A stretch of DNA of 64,000 bases from Gammaproteobacteria bacterium (GCA_016125505.1 WGLP01000002.1:682001-746000); one strand, 5' to 3'; numbered from the stretch's first letter, positions 40,239 to 51,881 are shown. Program-made: numbers and translations. The notes: generated by a model from the sequence alone, not told the origin.

Positions 40239-40907
40239 TTGGTTGAGCGTGCGGTATTGATTGGAACATGCGGGTGGCAACACCCGCAATGGCGTGACAC
40301 TTATTATCCCGAAGGTCTGCCGGATGACTGGCAACTGGCGTTTTATGGCAACGAGTATCCGGTGGTGCTTGTGCCGGACGCGTATTGGACACAAGGGCGG
40401 AATGCCATTGCAGAATGGCTGGCGGAAAGCGAGCAACGCCCCCGGTTTGTTTGTGAATGGTCGATTGCTAAAAACGAAAAGCGGCCTGTACCCGAACTGA
40501 TTGCCGCACTCGGCGATCGCGTGGAAGGGGTTTTGATCTCGCTGACGCAACGGCCGGATGCCGGACAGCTGGAAACAATCGGGAGCTTGTGTGCGACATA
40601 TGCTGTCTGCGTGGATTGGCCGACAGCGAGTCACGATGAATTGCATGCACTCCTTGCGCAACCATCGATGTCACAGCAGGTCAGTGTGTGCTGGCGCGGT
40701 GACCCTGCGCAACAAGATGTGCTTACACACGGACGCCTGGCATTGGCCAGGGTGCCAAGCCGGGGCCAGACGCCGCGCAGCCTGCGCACACTGCTGGAGA
40801 CATTGCTGCGCAATGCCGGTGAGCGTCAGGCGGTGTTGTTATTCGATGGACAACCGCCGGACCTGGAAGTGGTGGACCAGGCGGAGATTCTGCTGAATTT
40901 ACTTTAA
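40239..40907 (+). CDS. DUF72-like protein, short
   Basis: 222 aa. The N-terminus IGTCGWQHPQWRDTYYPEGLP matches the DUF72/YecE opening (GTSGWxxxxWxxxFYP), followed by a TIM-barrel-like alternation. Usual members are 240-280 aa, so it looks compact, and the ordinary His/Tyr motifs of the middle are hard to see. The start is TTG at 40239, supported by GAAGG about 10 nt before. It stands 32 nt before mlaF; DUF72 function is unknown. Confidence 0.7.
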   Translation: MVERAVLIGTCGWQHPQWRDTYYPEGLPDDWQLAFYGNEYPVVLVPDAYWTQGRNAIAEWLAESEQRPRFVCEWSIAKNEKRPVPELIAALGDRVEGVLISLTQRPDAGQLETIGSLCATYAVCVDWPTASHDELHALLAQPSMSQQVSVCWRGDPAQQDVLTHGRLALARVPSRGQTPRSLRTLLETLLRNAGERQAVLLFDGQPPDLEVVDQAEILLNLL

Positions 40908-40939
40908 CGAAGGTGTGTCGCCCCGCAAGGGCGCAAGGT

Positions 40940-41788
40940 ATGATAGCCGACCAAATGCAGAACGATAATTCAATCCTGGTGAAAGTGCGCGGCCTCAGGT
41001 TTGCCCGCGGCAAGCGCATGATCTTCGACGGCGTCGACCTCGACATCCCGCGCGGCAAAATTACCGCCATCATGGGACCCAGCGGCACCGGCAAGACCAC
41101 CATGCTGCGCCTGATCGGCGGACAACTGCGGCCGCAACAGGGCAGCGTGCATGTCGATGGTGAACAGGTCGATAAACTCCGGCACGGCGACTTGTATCAA
41201 CTGCGTAAACGCATGGGCATGCTGTTTCAGAACGGCGCCCTGCTGACGGACATGAATGTGTTCGATAACGTCGCGTTTCCCTTGCGTGAACATACACACC
41301 TGTCCGAAGACATGATCCGGGACCTGGTGTTGATCAAGTTACACGCCGTGGGGTTGCGCGGTGCGCGCGAGCTGATGCCGAGCGAATTATCCGGCGGTAT
41401 GGCGCGGCGCGTGGCGCTGGCGCGGGCGATTGCCCTGGACCCCATGATGATGATGTATGACGAACCGTTTACCGGACAGGACCCGATCTCCATGGGTGTG
41501 CTGGTGCGGCTGATCCGCAAACTCAACGACGCCCTGGGGCTGACCAGCATCATCGTTTCGCATGACATCGCCGAAACCAGCAGTATCGCCGATTACATTT
41601 ATCTGTTGTCCAATGGCAAGGTCGTGGGCCAGGGCACGACCGAAGAACTCAATGGTTCCTCATCGGAATGGGCGCAGCAATTTCTCAAGGGCCTGCCGGA
41701 CGGACCGGTGCCGTTCCATTATCAGGCGGAGGATTATCTGGACGATTTGTTGGCCGGCGCCAGCAATAAGCAAGGTGAGGTTGCATGA
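40940..41788 (+). CDS. mlaF: Phospholipid ABC transporter ATPase MlaF
   Basis: 282 aa. Walker [17 protein letters not shown], signature [19 protein letters not shown] and Walker [14 protein letters not shown] are intact. The ATG at 40940 is chosen because AAGGG lies at good distance; earlier GTG and a later ATG at 40955 remain possible. It overlaps mlaE by 4 nt. The MlaFEDB complex moves phospholipids between membranes to maintain outer-leaflet asymmetry. Confidence 0.94.
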   Translation: MIADQMQNDNSILVKVRGLRFARGKRMIFDGVDLDIPRGKITAIMGPSGTGKTTMLRLIGGQLRPQQGSVHVDGEQVDKLRHGDLYQLRKRMGMLFQNGALLTDMNVFDNVAFPLREHTHLSEDMIRDLVLIKLHAVGLRGARELMPSELSGGMARRVALARAIALDPMMMMYDEPFTGQDPISMGVLVRLIRKLNDALGLTSIIVSHDIAETSSIADYIYLLSNGKVVGQGTTEELNGSSSEWAQQFLKGLPDGPVPFHYQAEDYLDDLLAGASNKQGEVA

Positions 41789-42567
41789 TTGATCTGATTG
41801 CACGGCTGGGGCGCAGCGGGCTGGATTTTTTTCAGCGCCTGGGACGTGCGCACATCCTGTTGTTCAACATTATCTCCGGCACACATACCCTGTTCCTGCG
41901 CTTCGGTCTGGTGGTGCAACAGGTGTATTCCGTGGGCGTGTTATCCCTGCTGATTATTCTGGTCTCCGGTTTGTTTGTCGGCATGGTGCTAGGCCTGCAG
42001 GGCTATAACACCCTGGTGGATTTTGGCGCCGAGGAGTCGCTGGGTGTGGTCGTCGCCTTATCCTTGGTGCGCGAGTTGGGTCCGGTGGTCACCGCACTGC
42101 TGTATGCCGGTCGCGCCGGTTCGGCCCTGACGGCAGAGATCGGCCTGATGAAGGCCACCGAACAATTGTCGGCGATGGAAATGATGGCCGTGGATCCCAT
42201 CCGGCGTGTCCTGGCGCCGCGTTTTCTCGCAGGCGTGATCTCCATGCCCTTACTGGCCGCGATCTTCAGTGCAGTCGGTGTGCTGGGTGGCTACTTCGTC
42301 GGCGTCGGGCTGTTAGGTGTGGATTCAGGCGCCTACTGGTCGCAGATGCAGGCCAAGGTGGATATGTACGATGACATTTATAATGGTGTCATCAAGAGTT
42401 TGGTGTTTGGTGTGGTGGTGACCTGGATTGCCGTGTTCGAGGGTTACGATGCGATACCGACCTCGGAAGGTGTGAGCCGTGCCACGACCCGTACCGTGGT
42501 GCACTCGGCCCTGGCGATATTGGGACTGGATTTTATTTTGACTGCATTAATGTTCGGAGCGTACTGA
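41785..42567 (+). CDS. mlaE: Phospholipid ABC transporter permease MlaE
   Basis: 260 aa, same as E. coli. Multi-helix MlaE/YrbE permease with the family core [35 protein letters not shown] [19 protein letters not shown] and [21 protein letters not shown]. The stop and the mlaD start share one base. Confidence 0.97.
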   Translation: MIDLIARLGRSGLDFFQRLGRAHILLFNIISGTHTLFLRFGLVVQQVYSVGVLSLLIILVSGLFVGMVLGLQGYNTLVDFGAEESLGVVVALSLVRELGPVVTALLYAGRAGSALTAEIGLMKATEQLSAMEMMAVDPIRRVLAPRFLAGVISMPLLAAIFSAVGVLGGYFVGVGLLGVDSGAYWSQMQAKVDMYDDIYNGVIKSLVFGVVVTWIAVFEGYDAIPTSEGVSRATTRTVVHSALAILGLDFILTALMFGAY

Positions 42568-43139
42568 TGATGAATACACGTACAGCAGAGATCTGGGTTG
42601 GCATCTTCGTGGCCGCCGGCCTGGCCGCGTTATTCATGCTGGCCATGAAGGTAAGTAACCTCAGCGCATACAGTTCGGCGACGGGCTATGACGTGACGGC
42701 GCGGTTTGATGATGCCAGCGGCCTCAAGGTACGCTCGCCGGTAACGATGGCAGGTGTCACGCTGGGGCGCGTTTCGGGCATCAGCTTCGACCCGAAAACC
42801 TACCAGGCGGTGGTGACCCTGCGCATCGAGGGACAATACACCACGCTGCCCGATGGCACCTCGGCAAATATCTACACCGCCGGCTTGCTGGGTGAGAAAT
42901 ACGTCGGCCTGCTGCCGGGACCGGCATCCAATCCGTGTGAAGATGAAAAACTGCAGGCGGAGCTGGAAGGACGCCAGCCCAACCTGACCGGACTTGATTG
43001 CAAGCCGCATTATCTGAAGCAGGGTTCGAACATCAAACTCACCCAGGGGTCCCTGGTGCTGGAGAAATTGATTGCCGAGTTTGTTTCCAAATTCATGGAT
43101 AAAGGCGACAGCGGCAAGGACAAGACCCAGTCGAAGTGA
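42567..43139 (+). CDS. mlaD: Phospholipid-binding MCE protein MlaD
   Basis: 190 aa. One N-terminal membrane helix (IWVGIFVAAGLAALFMLAM), then a single MCE domain (about residues 38-115) with DDASGLKVRSPVTMAGVTLGRV. In E. coli it forms the hexameric ring over MlaE. The C-terminal part (to residue 190) ends in a Lys/Asp-rich tail. mlaC, expected next, is absent: the following gene is mlaB. Confidence 0.95.
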   Translation: MMNTRTAEIWVGIFVAAGLAALFMLAMKVSNLSAYSSATGYDVTARFDDASGLKVRSPVTMAGVTLGRVSGISFDPKTYQAVVTLRIEGQYTTLPDGTSANIYTAGLLGEKYVGLLPGPASNPCEDEKLQAELEGRQPNLTGLDCKPHYLKQGSNIKLTQGSLVLEKLIAEFVSKFMDKGDSGKDKTQSK

Positions 43140-43144
43140 TCAGC

Positions 43145-43450
43145 ATGGAGATGATTTTGCCCACCATCGCGCGCCAGGATACCAACCAGTTTGTGATCAA
43201 GGGCGAGTTGAACATGCAAACGGTCCCGGCCCTGGCCGTGACCGCGCATGACCTGCTGGCGCAGGTGTCGGGTGAACTCTCGGTGGACCTGTCCGGGGTC
43301 ACCCGGGCGGACAGCGCCGGCCTGGCCCTGCTCATTGATCTGACCCGCTGGACCCGCCGCCAGGGTGCTCATATCCGGTTTCGTCACCTGCCGGAGCAGC
43401 TCAGCCAGATCCTGCATTTGAGTGAACTCGACGAGATCCTGCCGATTTAG
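43145..43450 (+). CDS. mlaB: STAS-domain protein MlaB
   Basis: 101 aa from the ATG at 43145; an in-frame GTG at 43136 overlaps the mlaD stop and is an alternative. STAS fold with VDLSGVTRADSAGLALLIDL, the conserved DS motif region that contacts MlaF and stabilises the ATPase. Completes a FEDB cluster without mlaC. Confidence 0.9.
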   Translation: MEMILPTIARQDTNQFVIKGELNMQTVPALAVTAHDLLAQVSGELSVDLSGVTRADSAGLALLIDLTRWTRRQGAHIRFRHLPEQLSQILHLSELDEILPI

Positions 43451-43549
43451 GGTTGGTCCGCATTTTTTCTGCGAGAAAGCCGTGCGGCCCGTCACTGCAT
43501 TTGGTTAAAATACCCGGCTTCTGCACCTCAGCAACCCCTGGAACATACT

Positions 43550-45093
<1,544 letters not shown>

Positions 45094-45108
45094 ACGAACG
45101 AAAACGCC

Positions 45109-45738
45109 ATGTCGGAAACCATCACCATCGCCTTATCCAAGGGTCGCATCTTCAAGGAGACCTTGCCGCTGTTGAAAGCCGCCGGGATCGAACCGCTGGA
45201 CGACCCGGAGACCAGTCGCAAGCTGATCCTGGATACGAATCGTGACGAGGTGAAGCTGGTGATCATCCGCGCGACCGATGTGCCGACCTATGTGCAATTC
45301 GGTGCGGCCGATATCGGTGTGGCGGGCAAGGATGTGTTGATGGAACACGGCGGTGAAGGTTTGTATGAACCGGTGGACCTCAATATCGCCCGCTGCAAAT
45401 TAATGGTGGCCGGACGCAAGGGTGAGCGCCAAGACGTGGCCCGCCTGCGCATTGCCACCAAGTACGTCAATAGTACCCGCCGTTATTATGCGCAGCAGGG
45501 CAAGCAGGTCGAGGTGATTAAGCTATATGGCTCGATGGAGCTGGCACCGATTGTCGGTCTGGCCGATTACATCGTCGATGTCGTGGATACCGGTAACACG
45601 CTCAAGGCCAATGGTCTTGAACCCCTGGAACACATCGCCGACATCAGTTCGCGACTGATCGTGAACAAGGCCTCCATGAAGATGAAGCATGCCCGTATCC
45701 AGCAGCTTATCGACAAGATGCAGGCGGCGGTGAAGTGA
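45109..45738 (+). CDS. hisG: ATP phosphoribosyltransferase catalytic subunit, short form HisG
   Basis: 209 aa. First enzyme of histidine synthesis. It is the short form (HisG_S) lacking the C-terminal histidine-binding domain of the 299-aa E. coli enzyme; short HisG needs HisZ as a regulatory partner, and no hisZ is in the window. Core strings: [38 protein letters not shown] and [17 protein letters not shown]. One nt before hisD. Confidence 0.95.
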   Translation: MSETITIALSKGRIFKETLPLLKAAGIEPLDDPETSRKLILDTNRDEVKLVIIRATDVPTYVQFGAADIGVAGKDVLMEHGGEGLYEPVDLNIARCKLMVAGRKGERQDVARLRIATKYVNSTRRYYAQQGKQVEVIKLYGSMELAPIVGLADYIVDVVDTGNTLKANGLEPLEHIADISSRLIVNKASMKMKHARIQQLIDKMQAAVK

Positions 45739-45739
45739 C

Positions 45740-47050
45740 ATGACGCAACTCAGCTTAAAACGCCTGGATGCTACCCGCTCTGAATTCTGGTCGGAGCTGG
45801 ACGCCTTGCTGGCCTGGGACAGTGTGTCCGATGACAAGGTCGCGAGCACGGTGCGCGAGATCCTGCAAAATGTGCGTCGCCGCGGCGACGAGGCAGTGAT
45901 CGACTACACCAACCGCTTCGATCGCATGCAGGCCAAGGACATGCGCGAATTGATCATCGATCAAACGCGTCTGGAGGCGGCATTAAACAACATACCGGCG
46001 CCGCAACGCGAGGCGCTGGAGGCGGCGGCACAGCGTGTGCGTGTCTATCACGAACACCAGAAGAGCGATAGCTGGAGCTATACCGAGGCCGACGGTACCT
46101 TGCTGGGACAACAGGTCACACCGCTGGATCGTGTCGGTTTGTACGTGCCGGGTGGCAAGGCGGCATACCCCTCATCCGTCCTGATGAACGCGATCCCGGC
46201 CAAGGTCGCCGGTGTCGCCGAGTTGATCATGGTCGTGCCGACACCGGATGGTGTGGTGAATGAACTGGTACTGGCGGCGGCAAAGATCGCCGGCGTGGAT
46301 AAAGTCTTCGCCATCGGCGGGGCGCAGGCGGTGGCGGCACTGGCGTATGGCACGCAAACCGTGCCGCGTGTCGACAAGATCGTCGGCCCGGGCAATATCT
46401 ATGTCGCGACGGCCAAGTCCATGGTCTTCGGTCAGGTCGGTATCGACATGATTGCCGGTCCGTCCGAGATCCTGGTGGTGTGCGACGGTCGCACCGATCC
46501 GGACTGGATTGCCATGGACCTGTTTTCACAGGCAGAGCACGACGAAGATGCGCAATCGATTTTGATCTCTCCTGACGTCGCGTTTCTCGACAAGGTACAG
46601 GCCAGCATCGACAAGCTGGTGGGGCAGATGGAGCGCGCCAAGATCATTCAGACCTCGCTCACTGCACGCGGTGCCCTGATTAAAGTAAATGATCTGGCGC
46701 AGGCCGCCGACGTCGTCAATTTCATTGCACCGGAACACCTGGAGCTGTCGGTAGAAGATCCACTGGCACTGGTGCAACACATCCGTCATGCCGGTGCGAT
46801 CTTCATGGGGCGTTATACGGCGGAGGCCATTGGTGATTACTGTGCCGGCCCCAATCACGTCCTGCCCACATCACGCACCGCGCGTTTCAGCTCACCCTTG
46901 GGTGTGTATGATTTTCAGAAACGCTCCAGCCTGATCATGTGCTCGGCGCAGGGTGCCGCCACCTTAGGCGAAACCGCATCGGTACTGGCGCGGGGCGAGG
47001 GTCTTACTGCACACGCACGGTCGGCGGAATACCGTCTGCCCGAAAAATAA
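45740..47050 (+). CDS. hisD: Histidinol dehydrogenase
   Basis: 436 aa zinc enzyme catalysing the last two oxidations of histidine synthesis. Conserved strings [38 protein letters not shown] and [12 protein letters not shown]. Starts 1 nt after hisG. The hisC gene follows only after a 184-nt gap that contains the palindromic repeat described separately. Confidence 0.97.
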   Translation: MTQLSLKRLDATRSEFWSELDALLAWDSVSDDKVASTVREILQNVRRRGDEAVIDYTNRFDRMQAKDMRELIIDQTRLEAALNNIPAPQREALEAAAQRVRVYHEHQKSDSWSYTEADGTLLGQQVTPLDRVGLYVPGGKAAYPSSVLMNAIPAKVAGVAELIMVVPTPDGVVNELVLAAAKIAGVDKVFAIGGAQAVAALAYGTQTVPRVDKIVGPGNIYVATAKSMVFGQVGIDMIAGPSEILVVCDGRTDPDWIAMDLFSQAEHDEDAQSILISPDVAFLDKVQASIDKLVGQMERAKIIQTSLTARGALIKVNDLAQAADVVNFIAPEHLELSVEDPLALVQHIRHAGAIFMGRYTAEAIGDYCAGPNHVLPTSRTARFSSPLGVYDFQKRSSLIMCSAQGAATLGETASVLARGEGLTAHARSAEYRLPEK

Positions 47051-47056
47051 AAGGCG

Positions 47057-47188
47057 CTTCTAAAAACTCGCTGAAGCCGCGCTGACTGCGTTGGAACGAT
47101 ACTCGAAATGCTCATTTACTATCGTGTAAACTCCGCTTTTTCGTATCGTTCCGCCTTGTCATCATCGGCTTGATCGAGTTTTTAAAAG
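47057..47188. repeat. MITE-like palindromic element between hisD and hisC
   Basis: 132 nt whose ends are near-perfect inverted repeats: CTTCTAAAAACTCG (47057-47070) and CGAGTTTTTAAAAG (47175-47188), 13 of 14 matching. Internal complementarity continues with AAGCCG/CGGCTT and GGAACGATAC/GTATCGTTCC, so the whole can fold into a long hairpin. TTTAC and GTAAA lie near the centre. No open frame and no evident target duplication. Reminiscent of non-autonomous elements spread in gammaproteobacteria; it could add or remove a promoter for hisC. Confidence 0.65.
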
Positions 47189-47234
47189 TACCCTCAAACT
47201 ATTTGGCTATAACATTCACAGCAAGCGAATTCGC

Positions 47235-48323
47235 ATGTCTGATCGCAAACAAAAAATCGATAAGTGGGTGCGCCGACCCATTCGCGAACTCGCGGCCTAT
47301 CATGTGCCGGATGCGAGCGGTTTCATCAAACTCGACGCGATGGAGAATCCGTACACCTGGCCGGCGGAGATAGTCGAGTCCTGGCTAACGCAGTTGCGTA
47401 CGGTATCGCTGAACCGTTACCCCGATCCAGCGGCGAACGACTTAAAACAATTACTCATCCAAACCATGCATGTCCCGGCGGGATATGACGTGTTGCTGGG
47501 GAACGGCTCCGATGAATTGATCCAGATGATCCTGATGGCGGTGAGCGGAGCGGACAGGGCGGTGCTCGCACCCGAGCCAGGCTTTGTCATGTACAAGATG
47601 ATCGCCGGATTCCTGAACATGCCGTACGTGGGTGTGGCATTGCGCGACGATTTCAGTCTCGACCGCGCTGCCATGTTACAGGCAATCGCACAACATCAGC
47701 CGGCCGTGATCTTTCTGGCGTATCCGAACAATCCCACCGGTAATCTGTTCGATGACGCCGACATTAACGCGATCATTGCGGCAAGCGACGGTCTGGTGGT
47801 TATCGACGAGGCCTATCATGCCTTTGCCGGGAGGACCTGGATGCAGCGCATGCCAGAGTACGACAATGTGGTGGTGATGCGCACGGTATCGAAAATGGGA
47901 CTCGCCGGGCTGCGGCTGGGCCTGCTTGCCGGGCATCCTGACTGGTTACGAGAATTCGACAAGGTGCGCCTGCCGTACAACATCAATGTCCTGACCCAGG
48001 CCAGCGCAAAATTTGCCTTGCAACACCAGGCGGTACTCGATGCGCAGACGCAACAGCTCACCCGCGATCGCGAGTTATTGTCAAACGAGATGCGCCAACT
48101 CAAGGCTGTCGAGGTATTCCCCAGTCAGGCCAATTTTATTTTGTTTCGCACCGCGCCGGGTAAGGCCGATGCGGTGTTTCAAACGCTGAAACAACACAAG
48201 GTGCTGATTAAAAATTTGAGCCACGCCGGCGGCTTGCTGCGCGATTGCCTGCGGGTGACAGTCGGCACGCCGGATGAGAATGCCGCGTTCCTTGGCGCCT
48301 TACGTTCGGCCATCCATAGTTAA
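47235..48323 (+). CDS. hisC: Histidinol-phosphate aminotransferase
   Basis: 362 aa PLP enzyme of the aspartate aminotransferase fold. LAYPNNPTGNLF, VVIDEAYHAFAG and the PLP-lysine in VMRTVSKMGLAGLRLG are clear. The ATG at 47235 (MSDRKQKIDKW) is the first after the repeat. Part of an interrupted hisG-hisD-hisC group; the remaining his genes are not present here. Confidence 0.95.
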   Translation: MSDRKQKIDKWVRRPIRELAAYHVPDASGFIKLDAMENPYTWPAEIVESWLTQLRTVSLNRYPDPAANDLKQLLIQTMHVPAGYDVLLGNGSDELIQMILMAVSGADRAVLAPEPGFVMYKMIAGFLNMPYVGVALRDDFSLDRAAMLQAIAQHQPAVIFLAYPNNPTGNLFDDADINAIIAASDGLVVIDEAYHAFAGRTWMQRMPEYDNVVVMRTVSKMGLAGLRLGLLAGHPDWLREFDKVRLPYNINVLTQASAKFALQHQAVLDAQTQQLTRDRELLSNEMRQLKAVEVFPSQANFILFRTAPGKADAVFQTLKQHKVLIKNLSHAGGLLRDCLRVTVGTPDENAAFLGALRSAIHS

Positions 48324-48328
48324 CGGCT

Positions 48329-51244
48329 TTGACTTCCCAGCACGACAATTTTCAGCCGGGGCAGCGCTGGATCAGCAACACGGAATTGCAAATGGGACTG
48401 GGCACCGTGTTGAAAGTGGATCAGCGCAGCGTCCAGATCGTCTTCCTCGCGACCGGTGAGACCCGCACCTACGCCAAGGCATCCGCGCCTTTATCGCGCG
48501 TGCGCTTTAGCCGGGGTGATACGGTGCGCAGTCATGACGGTTGGTCGTTACAGATCGAGGCGATCGAGGAGTCCGATGGTCTATTGATTTATCTCGGACG
48601 TCGCGCGGATGGCGGCGAGACGCTGCTGCCGGAAAGCCAGCTGGATAATTTCATGCAATTCAGCCGTCCGGCCGACCGCCTGTTTACCGGACAAATCGAT
48701 AAACCCAAGCTGTATAAGCTGCGGCGTGCGACGCGCAAACAACAGGCGCAGCTGGCGCAGTCACCTCTGTTTGGGCTGGCGGGTACCCGTACCAGCCTGA
48801 TCCCCCACCAGTTGTATATCGCGGATGAAGTCTCCCGGCGTTATGCCCCGCGCGTGCTCCTGGCCGATGAAGTCGGGCTGGGCAAGACTATCGAGGCGGG
48901 TTTGATTATCCATCGCCAGCTGCTGACGCAGCGTGCGCAACGTGTGCTCATCGTCGTGCCGGAATCGCTGCAGTATCAGTGGCTGGTGGAAATGCTGCGC
49001 CGTTTCAATCTGTATTTCAGTATTTTCGATGAGGAACGTTGTGCCGCCCTGGACGAGCAGGGTGATCAGGATAATCCGTTTATGTCGGAACAACTGATCA
49101 TTTGTTCGGTATCCTTCCTCAGTGCACAGCCACGTCGCATCGAGCAGGCAGTTGCCGCTGACTGGGACCTGTTAGTGGTAGACGAGGCGCACCACCTGCA
49201 ATGGTCCAGCGAGGAGGTCAGCAGCGAATATCTGTGTGTCGAACGACTGGCACAGGTGACCAAAGGGGTATTGCTATTGACCGCGACGCCGGAACAGCTT
49301 GGCAAGAGTGGACACTTTGCGCGTCTGCGCCTGCTGGACCCGGATCGCTTCGCGGACTTTGAGCGCTTTGTCGAGGAAGAAAAACAATATGCGCCAATTG
49401 CCACCGTGGTCGACAACCTGTTTGCGGAGACGGCCCTGACGCCGGATAGTCTCGCCTTGCTGCAGGCAACCATCGATGAAGGCGATAACCAGGCTTACCT
49501 CGATGTGTTGAACAGCGAAGAGGCCACTGCCGAAGAGCAGCAACACGCACGCAGCCGCCTGATCCAGCACTTGCTGGATCGCCATGGCACCGGCCGCGTG
49601 CTGTTCCGCAATACCCGGCATGTCATTCAAGGTTTCCCGCAACGGCAACTGCATGCCTGCCCGCTGCCACTACCGGCAGACTATGCCGAGTGCCTGTCGC
49701 AATTTCAGACGCTCGCCAGTCGCGAAGTACACGATCTGCTCAGTCCGGAACGACGTTATCGCGATACGCAACAGACAATCCAGCCGGGCTGGACCGAGAT
49801 TGACCCGCGTGTTCCGTGGTTACACAACTTGTTACAGCAGATCAAACCGGACAAGGCCGTGCTGATCTGCAGCAATGCACAGACCGCCCTCGACCTTGCC
49901 GATCACTTCAGGCAGCGCCTTGGTATGTTAGTGGCCGTGTTTCACGAAGGCATGAATATTGTTGAGCGGGATCGGGCCGCGGCATTTTTTGCCAGCACCG
50001 AACAGGGCGCGCAGCTCATCGTGTGTTCGGAGATCGGCAGTGAGGGACGCAACTTTCAATTTGCGCATCACCTGATCCTGTTTGATCTGCCGTTGAACCC
50101 GGATCTCCTGGAACAACGGATCGGTCGCCTGGATCGGATCGGCCAGACCCAGACCATTCAGATCCATGTGCCGTATCTGCAGGACAGTGCGCAGGCGATC
50201 CTGTTTCATTGGTATCACGAAGGCATGAATGCGTTTGCGCGGACCTGTCCGGCGGGACAGAGCGTATACGCCCAGGTACGCGACAGTTTGCATGAGGCCC
50301 TGCATCAGCTGGACGAGGGCCTGGCCGATCTGCCCAATCTCATTCGCACTACGCAGGCACTGTATCAGCAATACGATACCGCCCTGCAGCAGGGACGGGA
50401 TCGCCTGCTTGAGTTCAATTCCTGTCGGCCTGAACAGGCGGCGCGCCTGGTCGACGAGGCCATCCTCTTAAGTAATGAAAAGGCGCTGGCGCAATACCTG
50501 GATGCGGTGTTTGATAATTTTGGTATCGAGAGCGAGATACACAGCAGTACCAGCCTGGTCATTCATCCGAGCGAACATCTGCGTGCCAGCCTGCCGGGCC
50601 TGGGCGAAGACGGCATGACCATCACGTATCACCGTGGTACAGCGCTGGCCAATGAAGACATGCAATACCTGACCTGGGAGCATCCCATGACACTGGCGGC
50701 GATGGACATCGTGAGCAGTAGTGAGATGGGCAACACCAGCCTGGTAAGTATCAAGCACAAATCACTGGTACCCGGCACGCTCTTGCTCGAGTGTTGTTAT
50801 GCCTTGGAATCGGCGTCTACCAAACAACTGAATACTGCCCGCTTTTTGCCGATGGCGGAAATCCGCATCCTGATCGATCAACAGGGTCGCCGGCTGGAAT
50901 CGCATCTGAGCGAGGCATGGCTGGCGCAGGCGCAACAGGAGATCAAACGCGATATCGCCATGCAAGTGGTGAAGTCGCAACTGAGCCTGCTCAAGAGCAT
51001 GTTGTCTGCCACAGACAAACTGGTGACCGCAGCGGTGCCCGAATTAATGACACAGGCAAGCCAAAACGCCGGGCAGGAGTATCAGCAGGAAATCGATCGC
51101 CTCCTGGCCTTACAAAAGGTGAATCGCAATATCCGGGATGCAGAGATCGAGCACTTGCGGCATGAACGGCAAAGCGTGTTACACCAGCTTGGCGCCACTG
51201 TGGCGCAGCTGGATTCATTGCGGGTGATCGTGGTTATCGGTTAA
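48329..51244 (+). CDS. rapA: RNA polymerase-associated ATPase RapA
   Basis: 971 aa Swi2/Snf2-type ATPase that recycles RNA polymerase; E. coli RapA is 968 aa. N-terminal tandem Tudor-like domains, then helicase motifs: LADEVGLGKTIEAGLI (Walker A), VVDEAHHLQW (DExH), LLTATPEQLGKSGHFARLRL, and motif VI region EQRIGRLDRIGQTQTI. The start is TTG at 48329, 5 nt after hisC, the only one matching the family N-terminus. In enterics rapA is not next to his genes. Confidence 0.95.
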   Translation: MTSQHDNFQPGQRWISNTELQMGLGTVLKVDQRSVQIVFLATGETRTYAKASAPLSRVRFSRGDTVRSHDGWSLQIEAIEESDGLLIYLGRRADGGETLLPESQLDNFMQFSRPADRLFTGQIDKPKLYKLRRATRKQQAQLAQSPLFGLAGTRTSLIPHQLYIADEVSRRYAPRVLLADEVGLGKTIEAGLIIHRQLLTQRAQRVLIVVPESLQYQWLVEMLRRFNLYFSIFDEERCAALDEQGDQDNPFMSEQLIICSVSFLSAQPRRIEQAVAADWDLLVVDEAHHLQWSSEEVSSEYLCVERLAQVTKGVLLLTATPEQLGKSGHFARLRLLDPDRFADFERFVEEEKQYAPIATVVDNLFAETALTPDSLALLQATIDEGDNQAYLDVLNSEEATAEEQQHARSRLIQHLLDRHGTGRVLFRNTRHVIQGFPQRQLHACPLPLPADYAECLSQFQTLASREVHDLLSPERRYRDTQQTIQPGWTEIDPRVPWLHNLLQQIKPDKAVLICSNAQTALDLADHFRQRLGMLVAVFHEGMNIVERDRAAAFFASTEQGAQLIVCSEIGSEGRNFQFAHHLILFDLPLNPDLLEQRIGRLDRIGQTQTIQIHVPYLQDSAQAILFHWYHEGMNAFARTCPAGQSVYAQVRDSLHEALHQLDEGLADLPNLIRTTQALYQQYDTALQQGRDRLLEFNSCRPEQAARLVDEAILLSNEKALAQYLDAVFDNFGIESEIHSSTSLVIHPSEHLRASLPGLGEDGMTITYHRGTALANEDMQYLTWEHPMTLAAMDIVSSSEMGNTSLVSIKHKSLVPGTLLLECCYALESASTKQLNTARFLPMAEIRILIDQQGRRLESHLSEAWLAQAQQEIKRDIAMQVVKSQLSLLKSMLSATDKLVTAAVPELMTQASQNAGQEYQQEIDRLLALQKVNRNIRDAEIEHLRHERQSVLHQLGATVAQLDSLRVIVVIG

Positions 51245-51273
51245 TGTCCGTGGCTATTGGCGCGTGATTATGT

Positions 51274-51687
51274 TCACGCGGCTTTGGCGGCGGCGGTTTT
51301 CATCGTGCTTGCCAGTACACCGTAAACTTCGGTCCAGGCCGCTTTCACTTCTGGAGTGAAGGCGTCGCCCAGGCCAGCCTGCAGCGTCCACAACAAGGCC
51401 GCACCGACGGTGTCATAGTCTTTATTCTTGACGCCGTAGGCGACATGGCGTTCACCCAGTTGTTCGACCGCGGGGACGATGGCCTCAAGCCTGTCCAGGC
51501 CGTTGACGGCGGTATTGATCATCACCATGAGTTTGCGGCCCTGCTCGGCCATGTCACCCTTGAACAGGGATTTAAGTGCAGGGTCCAGTTCGAACAGCTT
51601 GCCATAAAATAATGCCGCCGCCTTATCCGCTATGGGCATCACCATCGCCCAACTGTTTTTAACAAGTACTGCCTGTTCCGGTGTCAT
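51274..51687 (-). CDS. Single-domain globin
   Basis: 137 aa globin fold of the Vitreoscilla haemoglobin/flavohaemoglobin-like class: WAMVMPIADKAAALFYGKLFELDP (helices A-C), the CD-region Phe, proximal His in LGERHVAYGVKNKDY, and GAALLWTLQAGLGDAFTPEVKAAWTEVYG at the C-terminal half. No reductase domain. Likely binds O2 or NO. About 190 nt of upstream sequence precede it. Confidence 0.9.
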   Translation of the reverse strand: MTPEQAVLVKNSWAMVMPIADKAAALFYGKLFELDPALKSLFKGDMAEQGRKLMVMINTAVNGLDRLEAIVPAVEQLGERHVAYGVKNKDYDTVGAALLWTLQAGLGDAFTPEVKAAWTEVYGVLASTMKTAAAKAA

Positions 51688-51781
51688 CGCGTTCTCCTGT
51701 ATAAGCTCGGTTAAATCATGTGTGCACCATGACAGTCACGCGAGCAAATGTGATGCCACTACAGCGATGGACTGCAATATC

Positions 51782-51797
51782 AAGAAGTTAAGTTCTT
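51782..51797 (-). promoter_or_regulatory. Dyad upstream of the globin gene
   Basis: AAGAAGTTAAGTTCTT, a 16-nt inverted repeat with one mismatched central pair, about 95-110 nt before the globin ATG. Too short to assign to a regulator; the neighbourhood would suit an NO- or oxygen-responsive factor. Confidence 0.25.
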
Positions 51798-51881
51798 CAC
51801 CGACGGAATTGCGGACAGACATGCACCAGAAGGATTCAACACCAGCCAGCGTTGCACGTTAACGGGACAATGCGGCGTGGA

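Noticed and set aside
47170..47373. 67-codon frame spanning the end of the palindromic element and hisC start
   Set aside because: Overlaps hisC in another frame and starts inside the repeat.
51261..51280. Hairpin CGCGTGA/TCACGCG as a bidirectional terminator of rapA and globin
   Set aside because: It includes the globin stop codon and has no T tract on either side; too weak to list.
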